Shown: piece after piece, positions 48,301 to 60,180 of the stretch
Numbering within the stretch: the first letter of the stretch is position 1
How the letters are laid out: each line of letters starts with the position of its first letter
Made by a program: the position numbers and the translations under genes
Notes under the pieces: generated by a model
The model's database searches: none
What the model saw: the letters and a program-made list of their open reading frames with translations, nothing else
What the model was told of the DNA's origin: nothing
Assembly: GCA_007258455.2 (NCBI GenBank)
Contig: VDFB02344360.1
Span: 1 to 64,000, forward strand
Origin: Sequoia sempervirens
Taxonomy: Eukaryota; Streptophyta; Pinopsida; Cupressales; Cupressaceae
Direction: 5' to 3'
DNA length: 64,000 nt

Positions 48301-48479
48301 TGCTAACTTAGCATTGAATAAAGAGTCTTGAAACAATGGAAAGAAGGGTTAGAGTCCCTTGTAGGTAGACTAATGAAGGAAACATTTAAAATATATCATA
48401 ACATAGGTGATTAGGTAAGTTTAATGATGAGGTGAATTTAGAAATAGAGATGAAAACGAGAATAGATTCAAATATCTAT

Positions 48480-49045
48480 CAATGTGGGAGGAGAATATTG
48501 CAATTTTGTAGAGACATGTATGGAAAATTTGCTAGCATAGAGAGTCCAATCAGTTGGTTGATAAAATGCACATCATCATGAGACAAAATTTCATTGAGGA
48601 ATTTCTTCAAACAAATGATTTCCTTGTCTATGTTGTTTGATAAAATTCTTTGGTAGAGATGTAAGGAAAATTTGGTAGCATAGACAAGGCAATCAGCTGC
48701 TTGGTATAGTTGTTTGACTAAATACCTCAATAAGATATGACCTCGTGGACTATAATGATTGTAGGATATGCACAAAATAGATTTATTGAAAAAGATTTCA
48801 AAAATTTAAAGAATATGTAAATTGTAGGTGTAAAACCAAATTCAACTACATTTTCCAACATCCCCCATGCCTAAAACAAAATGAAATATTTGGAGAGTGG
48901 TATGCACATCCATAGTAAATGATTAATAAATTATGTATTATTTTACTTCCTTATAACTTATGTCATATTTATGTGTATACAAAACATGGAAGCATAGACA
49001 AGGTAAGGCAATTGCTTAACAAAATGCCTCAAAGATATGTGGTTT
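48480..49045 (+). pseudogene. PPR gene fragments, forward orientation
   Basis: Plus strand at about 48,675-48,780: DKAISCLV, stop, LFD, then IPQ, stop, and DMTSWTIMIVGYAQNR, a textbook PPR tail with stops in place of Lys/Glu/Arg-type residues. About 48,985-49,040: KHGSIDKVRQLLNKMPQR, the start of another motif. These fix the family identity of the foldback DNA alongside. PPR proteins bind organellar RNA, and genuine genes have 10-20 such motifs in a row. Here only one or two survive, so these are fragments. Confidence 0.75.
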
Positions 49046-49689
49046 AAAAATGTAATTGGAAAGTGTAAAGAATTGTGTAATTTAAAATGTGCATTGATAA
49101 GATAAGACTATAATGACAAAAAAACAATGATTAACATGGAATATGCAAAATTTTAAAAAACAAAGAAAGCAAAAATAGAATGAAAGAAAATGTGTAAAGA
49201 CTTCACATACCTAAAAAACCAAAGTTTCAAATGGAGGAGTTCTACCCAATTATGTAGATCTTGCTTCCTCTTTCTTCAAAGTCCTCAAAAATTTGACCTT
49301 TTCAAAATCTTTTTCCCCTCCAAACTTCAATTCTATATCACTCTTGAATGGCATTCATACTTGAACTGATATTATATGCCTTTTAATGTGAAAAATATGC
49401 TATTTCATGGAAAGGTGGTGGAGAGATCATAAAAAAGGTGGTGGAATGTGAAAAACATGCATGCACACTTCACAAAATCATCAGAAGGATTTTTTTTTTC
49501 AAAACACATGTAGATCCAAGAGAATATGTAGAATGTCAGCCTTGAGATCATAGGTATAATGAGCTTTTTATAATTTTTAGAGCAAGACAAAATTTTCTTG
49601 CATTATAATGTGAGTGTGTTATGACTTGCTAAAATAGTAGCCATATCTCTACAACTTCAAAATGCACTCACATTATGAGAAAGTTGGTT
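49046..49689. other. AT-rich DNA, no gene
   Basis: Near 49,595-49,680 the words CATTATAATGTGAGTG and GCACTCACATTATGAG form an imperfect hairpin, related to words at 6,840-6,955 and 63,645-63,770. Confidence 0.45.
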
Positions 49690-51140
49690 TTTTATAGGTT
49701 TATTTTCTCTCTCTTTCTCTCTAGCCTCTACCCTCTTTCTCTCTCTCACTCACTCCCTCTTTCTCTCTCTCAAGTCTCTCCCTCACTCCTATATCTCTCC
49801 CCTCTACCCTTAACCCTTAAACCCTCTACCCTCTATCTCTCTCCCACTCTCTCCCTCTCTCTATCTCTCAAGAATCTCTCTCCTATCCCCTCTCCCTCTC
49901 TCAAGTCTCTTTCTCTCACTCACTCACTCATTTTATCTCCCTCCCCTTTACCCTTAATGCTCTACCCTCTACCCTTAACCCTTAAACCCTGTACCTTCTA
50001 ACCTTAACCCTTAAACCCTGTACCGTCTATTTCTCTCCCACTCCCTCCCTCTCTCTCAAGTCTCTCCCTCATATCCCCTTTCCCTCTCTCAATTATATCT
50101 CTCTAACTCACTCACTCCTTTTATCTCTCTCCTATATACCCTTAACCCTCTACCCTCTACCCTTAACCCTTAAACCCTTAAACCCTTTACCCTTTACCCT
50201 CTACCCTTTATCTCTCTCCCACTCACTCCTATCTCTTTCCCCTCTACCCTTAACCCTCTACCCTTAACCCTTAAACCCTTAAACCCTTAAACTATATACC
50301 ATCTACCCTCTATCTATCTCCCACTCCCTCCCTCTCTCTCTCTCTCAAGTCTCTCTCTCCTACCCCCTCTCCCTCTCTCAATTCTATCTCTCTCATTCAC
50401 TAATTCCTATCTCTCTCCCCATTACCCTTAACCCTTAAAACCTTAAACCCTCTACCCTTTATCTATCTTCCACTCACTCCCTATCTCTCTCTCAAGACTC
50501 TCCTTCTCTTGTCTCCCTCCTTCACTCACTCGCTCCTTCAATCCTTCTACCTCTCTCCCCTCTACTCTTAACCCTTTACCCTTAACCCTTAAACTATTAA
50601 ACCCTTAACCCTCTACCCTTTACCCTCTATCTCTCTCCTACCACTCTCTCTCTCTCTTAATTCTCTCCCTCATACCCCCTCTCCCTCTCTCAAGTCTATC
50701 TTCCTCACTCACATAATCCTTCTATCTCTCTCCCCTCTCCCCTTAACCCTCTAACCTCTACCTTTAAACCCTTAAACCCTCTACCCTCTATCTCTCTCCC
50801 ACTCCCTCCCTCTCTCTCTCTCAAGACTCTCCCTTCTACCCCCTCTCCCTCTCTCAAGTCTCTCTCTCTCTCACTCACTCCTCCTATTTATTTTCCATCC
50901 ACCCTTAACCCTTAAACCCTCCCTACCCTTAACCCTTAAACCCTCTACCCTCTATTTCTCTCCCATTCCCTCCCCCTCTCTCTCTTTCTAAATTCTCTCC
51001 CTCCTACCCCCTCTCCCTCTCTCAAGTATATCTCTCTCACTAACTCACTCCTATCTCTCTCCCCTCTACCCTTTACCCTATACCCTTAACACTTTACCCT
51101 CTACCCTCTATCTCTCTACCACTACCTCCCCCCCTCTCTC
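49690..51140 (+). repeat. CT-rich, telomere-like minisatellite
   Basis: Units of roughly 150-190 bases alternate a CT microsatellite (CTCTCTCCCACTCCCTCC, CTCTCTCAAGTCTCT) with a block of CCCTTAACCCTTAAACCCT and ACCCTCTACCCTCTA. The G/C-rich words resemble but do not equal the plant telomere complement CCCTAAA. An LTR element (51,146-54,608) interrupts the array; a remnant resumes at 54,609. Open frames here are repeat artefacts. Confidence 0.9.
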
Positions 51141-51145
51141 TCTCT

Positions 51146-51427
51146 TGTTAGAAACCAAGATCAAACATGCAAACCAAAAAACCTTCCATAGAAAAGAAAA
51201 GAAAAGAAAATTAGAGCTTTGCATGAAGATGTGCAAATAATATTATTCAAGAAATTATAATTACATGAGATGATTTTCTTTATAAAAGTAATGTATGCAT
51301 AACCCTAATATTATCTTGAGAAATAAGATAGCTCAATAAGATAATTATGACAATAATAAGCCTAGGAAATAAAATATTACCTAAGTAAATTTATGCAAGT
51401 GTAATTAAATAATTAATTACACCAACA
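51146..51427 (-). repeat. 3' LTR of element C
   Basis: On the minus strand it starts TGTTGGTGTAATTAATT and ends TTTCTAACA. Pairs with 54,340-54,608, with small indels between the copies. Confidence 0.9.
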
Positions 51428-51439
51428 CCCCCCCATAAG
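51428..51439 (-). promoter_or_regulatory. Polypurine tract of element C
   Basis: Seven G on the minus strand directly before the 3' LTR TGTTGG. Confidence 0.8.
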
Positions 51440-52369
51440 TGCAACTTAGGGAGACTAACAAAGAATGCACCTAAAGCTAAGATGAATGCAAGAAAGCATG
51501 AATGTGTCCTAACAATAAGGCCTGATTAGGTACCCATGTACAAATGCAATAATGAGGTAGAAAAGGAAAACCCAGTGGGACAAAACCCCCTATAATGAGA
51601 TGACCTACTACAAAGAAGCACTAGAAGAACACTATGGAGTAACTCTAGAACCGAAATCCAAAAAGTAAGGATAGATACTTCTATCTACAAGAAACCAAAG
51701 TGGAATCATAATAATGCAACAACAAACCCAATGCCATGGAACACTAGAAAACTCAAAAAATAGAACAACCTTGGATTCTATGAAGCAAAAGTAGATAAAA
51801 TGATGAAAAAATTTGGAAGTTGTGTATCTTGATGCTGATGCCAAACTAAAACTAAAACTCTTCCATGGGAACAAGTACTGTAAAGACTCTGGAACATTAA
51901 CCATAAGAACATGGCCCTCAAATTGAGATGGATCTAAACCAATACAGATCAAGAACCATGAGCTCCCAATCTGAAGTGTGAATTGATGTGAATCCAATAT
52001 GTGTCAAGCTATAGCAAGATGTGGCCAAAAGAAACTAAGAAACCAAATACAACCCATGCGAATTTTCATCAAAATCAAGATGGAGATCAAAGTTCATGCA
52101 CACTCTAATTAGATTATTATGCAAGAAACCCCCTGATGGAACTTTATATCGATTCATTTATTACAATAATGGATGATTGTAAAAGGAGAGAATGATAAAC
52201 ATGCATAAATTAAAGATTAAAGAGAAAATGCAAACCTAGTGCATGAAAACAAAATAGAGTGTATGCAGAAAAAAATGTTCACATCTGCCTCCATGATTAA
52301 AAATGACCTCAAATTAGTGTAGAGGACTAAACCAACTTTCCAACGCCTATTCATTTTTGAAAAACAAAG

Positions 52370-53597
52370 TGTAGACATCCAAATTTGGACACTTAATTTA
52401 TCCAAATTTATCACTTTTCATCTAAACATCCTCTTATCTGAGTTAATTAAGTAATATTACTATTATTTAATTAATATCCTTAATTCTGCCAAATCCCTAA
52501 GGTATTTATTAATTAAATACCTTACCATCTTTAATCCCCTTTTCATCAAATAAATTAAATAAATATTACATTTATTTAATTCCTCACATGTCATTTTCAT
52601 CTAATCCTAATCCATCTCCTAATCTCTTCATTAAGGATGTGCACATGCCTAATCCTTGATTAGGATGTGTCACATCCTCCAACTTTTGCAAGTTGGCTTC
52701 TAATCCTCATTTATCTTCTAATTACTTATTAATTAATCTTAATCAGTACCTTGGTCAACTCTGTTTTTATATGTGAATTTTTAATTCACATTCTATCCTT
52801 CCAAGGCTTCTAGAACCTTGGACTTGTCACCATCTCCACATGTGACCAAGTCCCACCTTTTTGGAGCCCACCTTTTATCCTCTAGATCCTCCTAGGAATG
52901 TGAATTTTTAATTCACACTTATTTCCCCAACCACCTTTCCTTTTCCCATGTAGATTTTTGAGGAATTCCAAAATTCCTCAAATGTCCCTTTCACTCCCAC
53001 TTGGGGACAAGAAATCCCCTTTTGAGGGAATCTTCTCACTCCCCAAGGTGCTTGTCCTTCCTCCACCTCATGTACCTTTTGACACCTCACTTACACCTCA
53101 TATCCCCTTGTCCACTTCACCCTCCACATGTAAAGATGTGAGGGCTTGTGGGTTCTCAACCCACCATATCCCTTCATCTTGGCCTTGTTGGATGCATCTT
53201 GACCGTTGAATTCTCTAGAGAATTCAAATTCTCCTATAAATACCCCCCCCTCAAGGGCATTTTCAAAACACTTTGAATTTTCATAACTACATGCTGCTAA
53301 TTTACATCCTCAATCCTTTGCCATCATTTTAGCCATCTCTCTTGATCATATTGCACATCTAATCTTGCATTTAGTCACTCAATCCATCATCTAAGGAGCA
53401 CACAAATCATTCCAAGCAAGGGCCAATCAAAGAGATTTCAACAGCAAGGAAGGTGAAATTGTTTGTGTTTCATTTTATTCATTTTCCTTTTCGTTATATC
53501 ACTCTTTTGGCTAATCTTGAGGTGTCCTTGGTATTTTGTCAATTACATTTCTTAGTTATTTTGCACATTTAGAGAAGGATAGATACCAAGGTATACA
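52370..53597 (+). mobile_element. Solo LTR (1,228 bp) nested in element C
   Basis: TGTAGACATCC start, GGTATACA end, exact target duplication caaag at 52,365-52,369 and 53,598-53,602. TATA-like CTATAAATA at 53,234-53,242. No internal region, so it arose by LTR-LTR recombination. The start resembles the LTR fragment at 34,125. Confidence 0.9.
53234..53242 (+). promoter_or_regulatory. TATA box of the solo LTR
   Basis: CTATAAATACCCCCCCC context, well placed in the LTR for a U3/R promoter. Confidence 0.55.
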
Positions 53598-54326
53598 CAA
53601 AGACCGTATGCAAAAGATATACCCCTAGAAGCATGAAAATGATGATTTGAATATGACTGGGAAAAAATGAAATATAATAGAAAAACTAGAAAATAAAATC
53701 TAAACTAATGGATTGGGCTTGAAACCGACTTTCTGCTGATATTTCATTTTCGAAAATCCAAGTTCGGACGCAAAAGTTATGGCCAAAATACCAAAACTCC
53801 TCCAAAAGGGTTTGGGGTTAAGCCTAGCGGTTAGGCTAACTACTAGCATTAACTGCTAGTGGCTGCTAGTGGTTTACTGATGGCGGCACCCATAAAACTG
53901 TGTTTCTTTAAAAAAAAATTCTCAGATTGCTTGCCATACTAGGTCGTATGACCTAGAAATGGAAAAAAATTGCCTCGTGGAATCACTATCTCCAATTTCA
54001 ATGATTTGACAGTTAATTTTGGGGTTTTTGGGCACTCTAAATGTGATAGTGAGGTCCCTGTGGGCTCAAAATGATCCAAAATTGTATGTACACTCTGGAT
54101 CTAGAAACCCTCAAAAACTTCAAATCCTTGCAAATCTAACAAATGATGATGAAAATCAATGAAACAAAAGCCAATCTCAACTTTTTCTAGTGCTTTGAAT
54201 CCAATGGAGAGGCTTGATCTGATCCAAAACACTGCATGGTTGAACTCAAGGCATGAAACAATTAAAGAATCTTGAACGACTTTGCAATGATTTTCTCCAA
54301 AAATCTAAGAAGGGGCTGCAAATCAA

Positions 54327-54339
54327 GGCTCTGATACCA
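54327..54339 (-). promoter_or_regulatory. Primer binding site of element C
   Basis: The minus strand reads TGGTATCAGAGCC immediately after the 5' LTR end, an exact iMet-tRNA type site. Confidence 0.9.
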
Positions 54340-54608
54340 TGTTAGAAACCAAGATCATACATGCAAACCAAAAAACATTCCACAATAGAGAAAAGCAAAT
54401 AAAAGTAGAGCTTTGCATGAAGATGTGCAAATAATATTATTTAGGAAATCATAATTACATGAGATGATTTTCTTTATAAAAGCAATGTATGCATAACCCT
54501 GATCTTATCTTGAGCAACAAGATAAGGATGACAATAATAAACCTAGGAATTAAAATATTACCTAAGTAAACTTATGCGAGTGTAATTAAATAATTAATTG
54601 CACCAACA
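54340..54608 (-). repeat. 5' LTR of element C
   Basis: Partner of 51,146-51,427; followed outward by the target duplication tctct. Confidence 0.9.
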
Positions 54609-54639
54609 TCTCTCTCCCACTCACTTCCTCCCTATTCAT

Positions 54640-55247
54640 TGGACCCATTTTTACAAACAGGCCACTACATTACCAATTTCACCAAATTGGCAAGCTAGTG
54701 GGCCGACTAGCTTGCCAATTTGACAAAATTGGTAATCTAGTGGCCTGTTTGAAAAAATGGGTCTGAGAAATGGGGTCTTTAGGAGACCATATTTCTTGGA
54801 CTCATTTTTTCAAACAGGCCAAGTTAGGTTTCCAATTTGGTGAAATTGGAAATGTAGTGGCATGTTTGAAAAAATGGGTCCAAAAAATGGGGTCTCTTGA
54901 TGAATTATGTCACCGAGAGACCCAATTTTTTAGACCCATTTTTTCAAACAGGCCAAATTAGGTTGCCAATTTCACCAAATTGGTAAGCTAGTGGGCCCAC
55001 TAGCTTGCCAATTGGTGAAATTGGCAATCTAGTGGCCTATTTGAAAAAATGGGTCCAAGAAATGGGGTCTCTTGATGATTTACATCATTGGAAGACCCTA
55101 TTTCCTGGACCCATTTTTTCAAACAAAACAATTTCACCTAACTTGGCCTGTTTGAAAAAATGGGTCCAAGAAATGTGGTCTTCCAGTGATGTAAATCACC
55201 AAGAGACCCCATTTCTTGGACCCATTTTTTTACACAGGCCACTACAT
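54640..55247. repeat. PPR-derived foldback array, cluster 3
   Basis: At least four palindromes with arms GTTTGAAAAAATGGGTCCAA and centres near 54,783, 54,908, 55,083 and 55,190, alternating with a second palindrome type centred on AAGCTAGTGGGCC (near 54,698 and 55,000). In the PPR frame an arm reads FEKMGPRNGVS, matching the LFEKMPQRNVVSW core of clusters 1 and 2. Centres again read GTCTCTTGATG or CAGTGATGTAAATCACC. Confidence 0.85.
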
Positions 55248-56408
55248 TGCTAAAAAATCTATATGTGATCCAATTTTGAGTCTCTAAAAATTATGTCTAG
55301 GAGGACTAAGATGCCCAAGTTGGCACATTAGTCTTGTTCTAAATTTCTAAAAATTTTGAATGTATCCTAAGTTCTAAGATTTGGACTTGCTTCTCCTTTG
55401 ATCTCAGGTTTTGAAACTTCCAGATTCAAAATGTAGGTAAGTTTTTGTGAAGATGACAACTTTGTAATGCAACTTTGCAACTTTTAAAAAATTTCACTCC
55501 AAATGATCTTCAAGTCTTCAACTTAAATCTACAATCACAAATATAGAAGAGGGAAAAAACTTGTTGATTATTATTGAATGGGGATTTTCCTTGGTCAAAC
55601 CCCTTGCTGGTAATTAAACATTGAAATGAAATAGAAATAATGAAGGAAATGGTGAATGAACAACATGCAATGCTACAACTCACCAAACCCTTATAAAGTC
55701 TACAAACTTATGCATAATGGCTACAATGGATATGGATTTTGAACCAAAGTAATGATCTTGAATTGCTCACTTGAATCAAAACCATACATCGCAAATGTTA
55801 GCACAACAACACACATGATGCAAGAAGCTCTTTGATATGATGCTTAAATCTTGATAATGGCTCCAAAGGCTTGATAGAATGCTATTGAATGCTTGGATTG
55901 CTTGAATGATTGTTTGGAGAAAATGAGAGAAGGAACCTTTTATTTATACTTATGCTTAGTATCCTGAAATTACATCATACCAAGTCGGCATATGAATTCA
56001 TTAAATAAAGGAGACTAAATCTAGCTAGAATTTGAAATTAAATCTTGAAAATGAATCAAGGAGGACTAAGATGCCCTAGGTGGCATCTTAGTCCCAAGTC
56101 ATAAAACTTGGGGCATAGACACCAAAAAGGGGCCCAATTAGGATGCCTCAAAATCAGGGTCCTGAGACCTTTGAGGGAAAAAGAAACCCTAGGTGGTGTT
56201 TTAGTCCCAATCCAAAAATCAGTGACATATGAAAATATTAAGCTATCATTTATGCATTAGAGAATTTTGGGATTAGCCAAATAAATACATAATTCATAGG
56301 GCATATAAATGAAAAATAGGACCAATTAAGCCATAAAGAAGCATAAATAAAGCAATGCGGGCCAAAAAAAATGTGAAAATGCAAGGGTATACATTTTAAT
56401 ACACTACA
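55248..56408 (-). repeat. 3' LTR of element D
   Basis: Pairs with 62,383-63,548. It contains a perfect hairpin GGACTAAGATGCC-CTAGGT-GGCATCTTAGTCC at 56,063-56,094 and a weaker one near 55,292. The far (left) end is uncertain by some 20 bases. Confidence 0.8.
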
Positions 56409-56424
56409 TTTAGCCCCACTTTAG
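56409..56424 (-). promoter_or_regulatory. Polypurine tract of element D
   Basis: The minus strand reads AAAGTGGGGCTAAA directly before TGTAGTG. Confidence 0.7.
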
Positions 56425-56780
56425 TGAGAGGATGAACTTGCTTCAAACTCACACTAAAGTATCCAACCACGCAATCAAGAGGGGTTCAAATGAACAAATG
56501 TTAGTAAGATAGGATGACAATAATCAAGATGGTGGCCAAGCCATGAGGATCAAGGTCCTACGAAAAACTAACATAGGTAGAAAGGAACATGCTTGCAAAT
56601 GATATATGAAGCCATAACTAGATCATAAACATACACCATCAGAGATATGAAAAAGGAAAAAGAAAAGGAAAGAGGTAAAACTAAAATGGTTCAAGCTTCG
56701 ACTGGCCATCCAATGTGGTGGACCAGGCCTAGTATGATGGTTTACAAGTGGAATGTGTTGTCCACTATGTAAACGAAAAG
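56425..56780. other. Element D internal DNA, no gene
   Basis: Nothing recognised between the polypurine tract and the 104-bp repeat. Confidence 0.5.
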
Positions 56781-57195
56781 CATGCTCACAAGGGATAGTG
56801 AAATTAGGTGTTCACTAGGTGAGCCCCAAGGGACCATATTAAAGCCATACCTCCATGAATTTAATAAGGTACAAAAATGCATGCTCACAAGGGCTAGTTG
56901 AGCTAATTTTTCACTAGGTGAGCCCTAGGAAGTCCATATCAAAGCCATACCTCCATGACTTTAATAAGGACAAAAGGAAAATGCATGCTCACAAGGGCTA
57001 GTGCAGCTAGGTGTTGACTAGGTGAGCACTAGGAAGTCCATATCAAAGCCATAGCTCCATGAATTTAATAAGGACAAAAGGAAAATGCACACTCACATAG
57101 GCTAGTGAAGCTAGATGTTCACTAGGTGAGCCCCAGGAAGTCCATATCAAAGCCATACCTCCATGACTTTAATAAGGACAAAAGGAAAATGCAAC
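56781..57195 (+). repeat. About 104-bp tandem repeat, four units
   Basis: CATGCTCACAAGGGCTAGTG, TTCACTAGGTGAGCCC and AAAGCCATACCTCCATGA recur, with unit starts at 56,781, 56,880, 56,984 and 57,088 (spacings 99, 104, 104). Confidence 0.92.
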
Positions 57196-60180
57196 AAGAA
57201 AGAGGGATGTTCAAAGGGATTTTTCTTAACTCATGTGAGGTCTTACTCTTAGGGGACATCATTCCTAATGTCTCTAGGAGAGGACCAATCAAAGGATAAA
57301 AGATTCACAACTTAGGGGATGCAATGTGTTAGATCACCACTAAGGGGAATATAATATGTTGAGATACATCACAATCTTGAAGGAAATTACTCCCAATGTC
57401 ACCACAAAGAGGAAAACACGTCGCATGAAATAAGAAAATCACATAGAGGAATATGAAAAGGAAAAACACAAATGAAATAATGACAATGTATGCTCCCACT
57501 TTAAAGAAATTTCTAACACCATGTTGTGAGAAATTACTTTAAAGTAGTCAAAAGATGAAAAAGGAAAAGAGAGTTTCCCCACAGAAATACGTAAGGGATC
57601 TATGGATTTGGTGTCAGTATCTATCTTTGCTACAATGATATTAGAAAGCTTAGAACTATCATGATTCCACATATACACATAGAACTAGAAAAATGACAGA
57701 AGGGGAGAGAAAGAAAAGAAAAATCCTTTTGAGTCAACATGGAAGAGACATAGGGTGTCTCGACGGCTTGTGTCTTCCTCAAAAGGAAAACATGACAAAA
57801 AGGAAAATGAAAAGCAAAGATAAAAGATAAATGAAAAGGAAAAAGTATACGACATATAGAAGAATGAAGGTACAAATAGAGGAATACACATAGAGAGAGA
57901 AACATCAGACAAAACATCATGGGGGATCATGTTACACAAATGCAAGCATACAAAAAATAAAATGCAAAAGACTTGTAAGGCATAGGTGAAGTCAACCTAA
58001 AGCAAGTCATCCACCTCCCCGTTCTCAATCTATATAAGCAAAAGGTAGATGATAAACCTAAGGGACAACAAAAAATGCCTTACTAGGACAAGGCCATCTA
58101 CTTCTTGCCCCCACTGAGTGTAAGAAAAGAATGGGCTGAGGTAGGTGATGGGAAGGGTCATGTAATAGTGAGAATAGAGTAGTATACAACTATTAAATGA
58201 CAAGGATCCCAGTTTAAGGGATTATTTCTATGATGCAATATTTTTAAATTCTTGTTTAAGGTGCAACATGCATCAGTACTGTGACAAAAAATTCTATGAT
58301 ATTTTCAATAATATTTGTTTGTTCTTAGGATTTGGAAATTGGTTTTTAGGCATGGGTGGTAATGTAATAAGTCCTTGAATTAAAATTATATGTTAAGTTT
58401 GCTCAGTTGAAGATGGTGGACAAGGGTATTGAGGTTTCTTTATTCTATGAGATGTTTTGTGCCAACTAGATTTACCAACTTATTTAGTTGAATAAGGAGG
58501 ACGATGACCTAAGATGATCCTATCATCTTTATCATTGTTATGAGTTATTGGTTGTTCTTTAGGAAGAAGAATATTCATATCAGGGGGAGAATCAAATATC
58601 ACTGTATCATCACTATGAAGTCTTAGGTATTCTTGAGGAAGTTGTGTAATGTGAGTGGGATCTTGATATCCTAACCCTACTGTGTTTTCATTGGTTGATA
58701 GTTGTTCTAGGACTTGGTGAATGTTATGTTCATTTGTTATATCGCTTCCTTGTTTTCTTAAGATTGTGAATCCTTTGCTATATATTTCTTATCAATTGAT
58801 TGGAATGTTTATTACTTCGTTATGTATGAATGTCAAAATTTCTCAAACTCCCTCCGAGTGGTCTTTATTTTTTGCTAAGTATCGGCCCATGCTTCAATTG
58901 TTTGAACATCATTAGCCCCCTTTTTTTAAGAGATCTATTCATTATTTCCATGTGTCCGCTAGGCACTCCTCACAACAATTTCTTCCTTAACTCTTCTATC
59001 GGCTCCCACCATTCTTCCACATGTCGTAACCACAACCACATAAGGCTACTTCTCTTAAATTTTTTGGTTAGGCCCTGATCACATGCCACATAGCTTTCAT
59101 CTACATACATTTTTGCAGACCCCATAGTCAACACTGATAGTAAGGAATTCCTTCATGTGTCTTCACTATGCCATCTTTCAATGCAAGGAGAAGGAATCAA
59201 TGAGCGGGCTCTAAACTACTGCCACATGTCTCTTTTGTGGGGACTACATCAAAGGGGAGGCAAGAGAAATTTGTGTGCCCCGCCAAGCTGCTGCATGTCT
59301 TAACTGCCTTGGTAGGTGAATGACACTTTTCTATACATGGTTTTTCTAGGACCACTACCATCATTCGCAAGGAATGCATCTAGCTAGGGAGAGACCGTGT
59401 TTAATGGCTTGAATCTTTTTATGTTACAACAGCCAAAGGGAATCATTGTTGTAGGCATCATTGCTTGAGATACAAAATCTTTTCTGTTACTGGTCCACTA
59501 GGTAGTGGTATTTTTAGCTTAATATGGTGCTTCTTTCTTCTAAAAATAAGTTTGGAAGATACAAAAAATTAGGGAAAGAAACCAAGCCTTTTGTATTTCT
59601 TTTAGATTTTTTTATGAGACTCTCAAACTATTCCATTGTTCGGCCTTTCTGTTTTTCTTAAGCTATTTTATAAAACATTAAACTGTGCCATTATTGTCTT
59701 GAATTGGTTATTTGAACTTCTATGATTTTAATACAAGTTTGTCGGTTTAGATCATGTCTTTGACTCCTCTTTTTAGTAAATGTGTATGAGAGTTATTTTA
59801 TGTTATTGTATAAAATATTCAGGATTTCATCTTTGATTTTTGTTATTCTAGAACATAGCAGATTGCTAATCGAGCCCTTAAATCACATCCCAAAAGATAT
59901 ATTTACCATGCCTATATCTATTCCTTGGTGCATCGCCTTAGTTAGAACTTTATTTTTTATATATATGCTTCTTTTTCCCATTAAAAAACCCCAATTGTAG
60001 AAGAAGCCAACTTATTTAAAAACCCAAAGGTCCCTTAGTTTAGCACAATTGGTCCCCCCATTAACTGAGTTTCCCATAAAGATTGTTACCTTGCCAATTT
60101 TTGGCATCAACATTATCACAAAATGGTTGAGTGTTTGCTTGTTTAGAGGAACTAGGTTCACCTATTATGGGGACCTTATT
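57196..60180. other. Element D internal DNA, no recognised gene
   Basis: Three overlapping minus frames (57,439-57,945) are Phe/Ser/Leu-rich readings of an A/G-rich strand and are not credible genes. Plus frames at 58,721-59,078 and 59,782-60,000 match nothing known. Confidence 0.5.

Larger units (their letters stand above)
51146..54608 (-). mobile_element. Non-autonomous LTR retrotransposon (element C), minus strand, with nested solo LTR
   Basis: LTRs at 51,146-51,427 (3') and 54,340-54,608 (5'), target duplication tctct at 51,141-51,145 and 54,609-54,613. The primer site next to the 5' LTR reads TGGTATCAGAGCC on the minus strand, an exact iMet-type match. The polypurine tract next to the 3' LTR reads CTTATGGGGGGG. 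Removing the nested solo LTR leaves an interior of about 1.7 kb with no gag or pol; the 121-codon frame 51,632-51,997 is unrecognised. Same design as element A, including CTCCCTAAGTT before the polypurine tract. Confidence 0.88.

Noticed and set aside
49675..50001. 108-codon Ser/Leu/Pro-rich frame
   Set aside because: Created by the CT-rich minisatellite; no start context or homology.
49780..51130. True interstitial telomere (CCCTAAA)n
   Set aside because: The dominant word is CCCTTAA/CCCTTAAA, not CCCTAAA, and is mixed with CT microsatellite.
57439..57945. Three overlapping Phe/Leu/Ser-rich minus frames
   Set aside because: They are readings of an A/G-rich strand; composition bias explains them and no motif is present.
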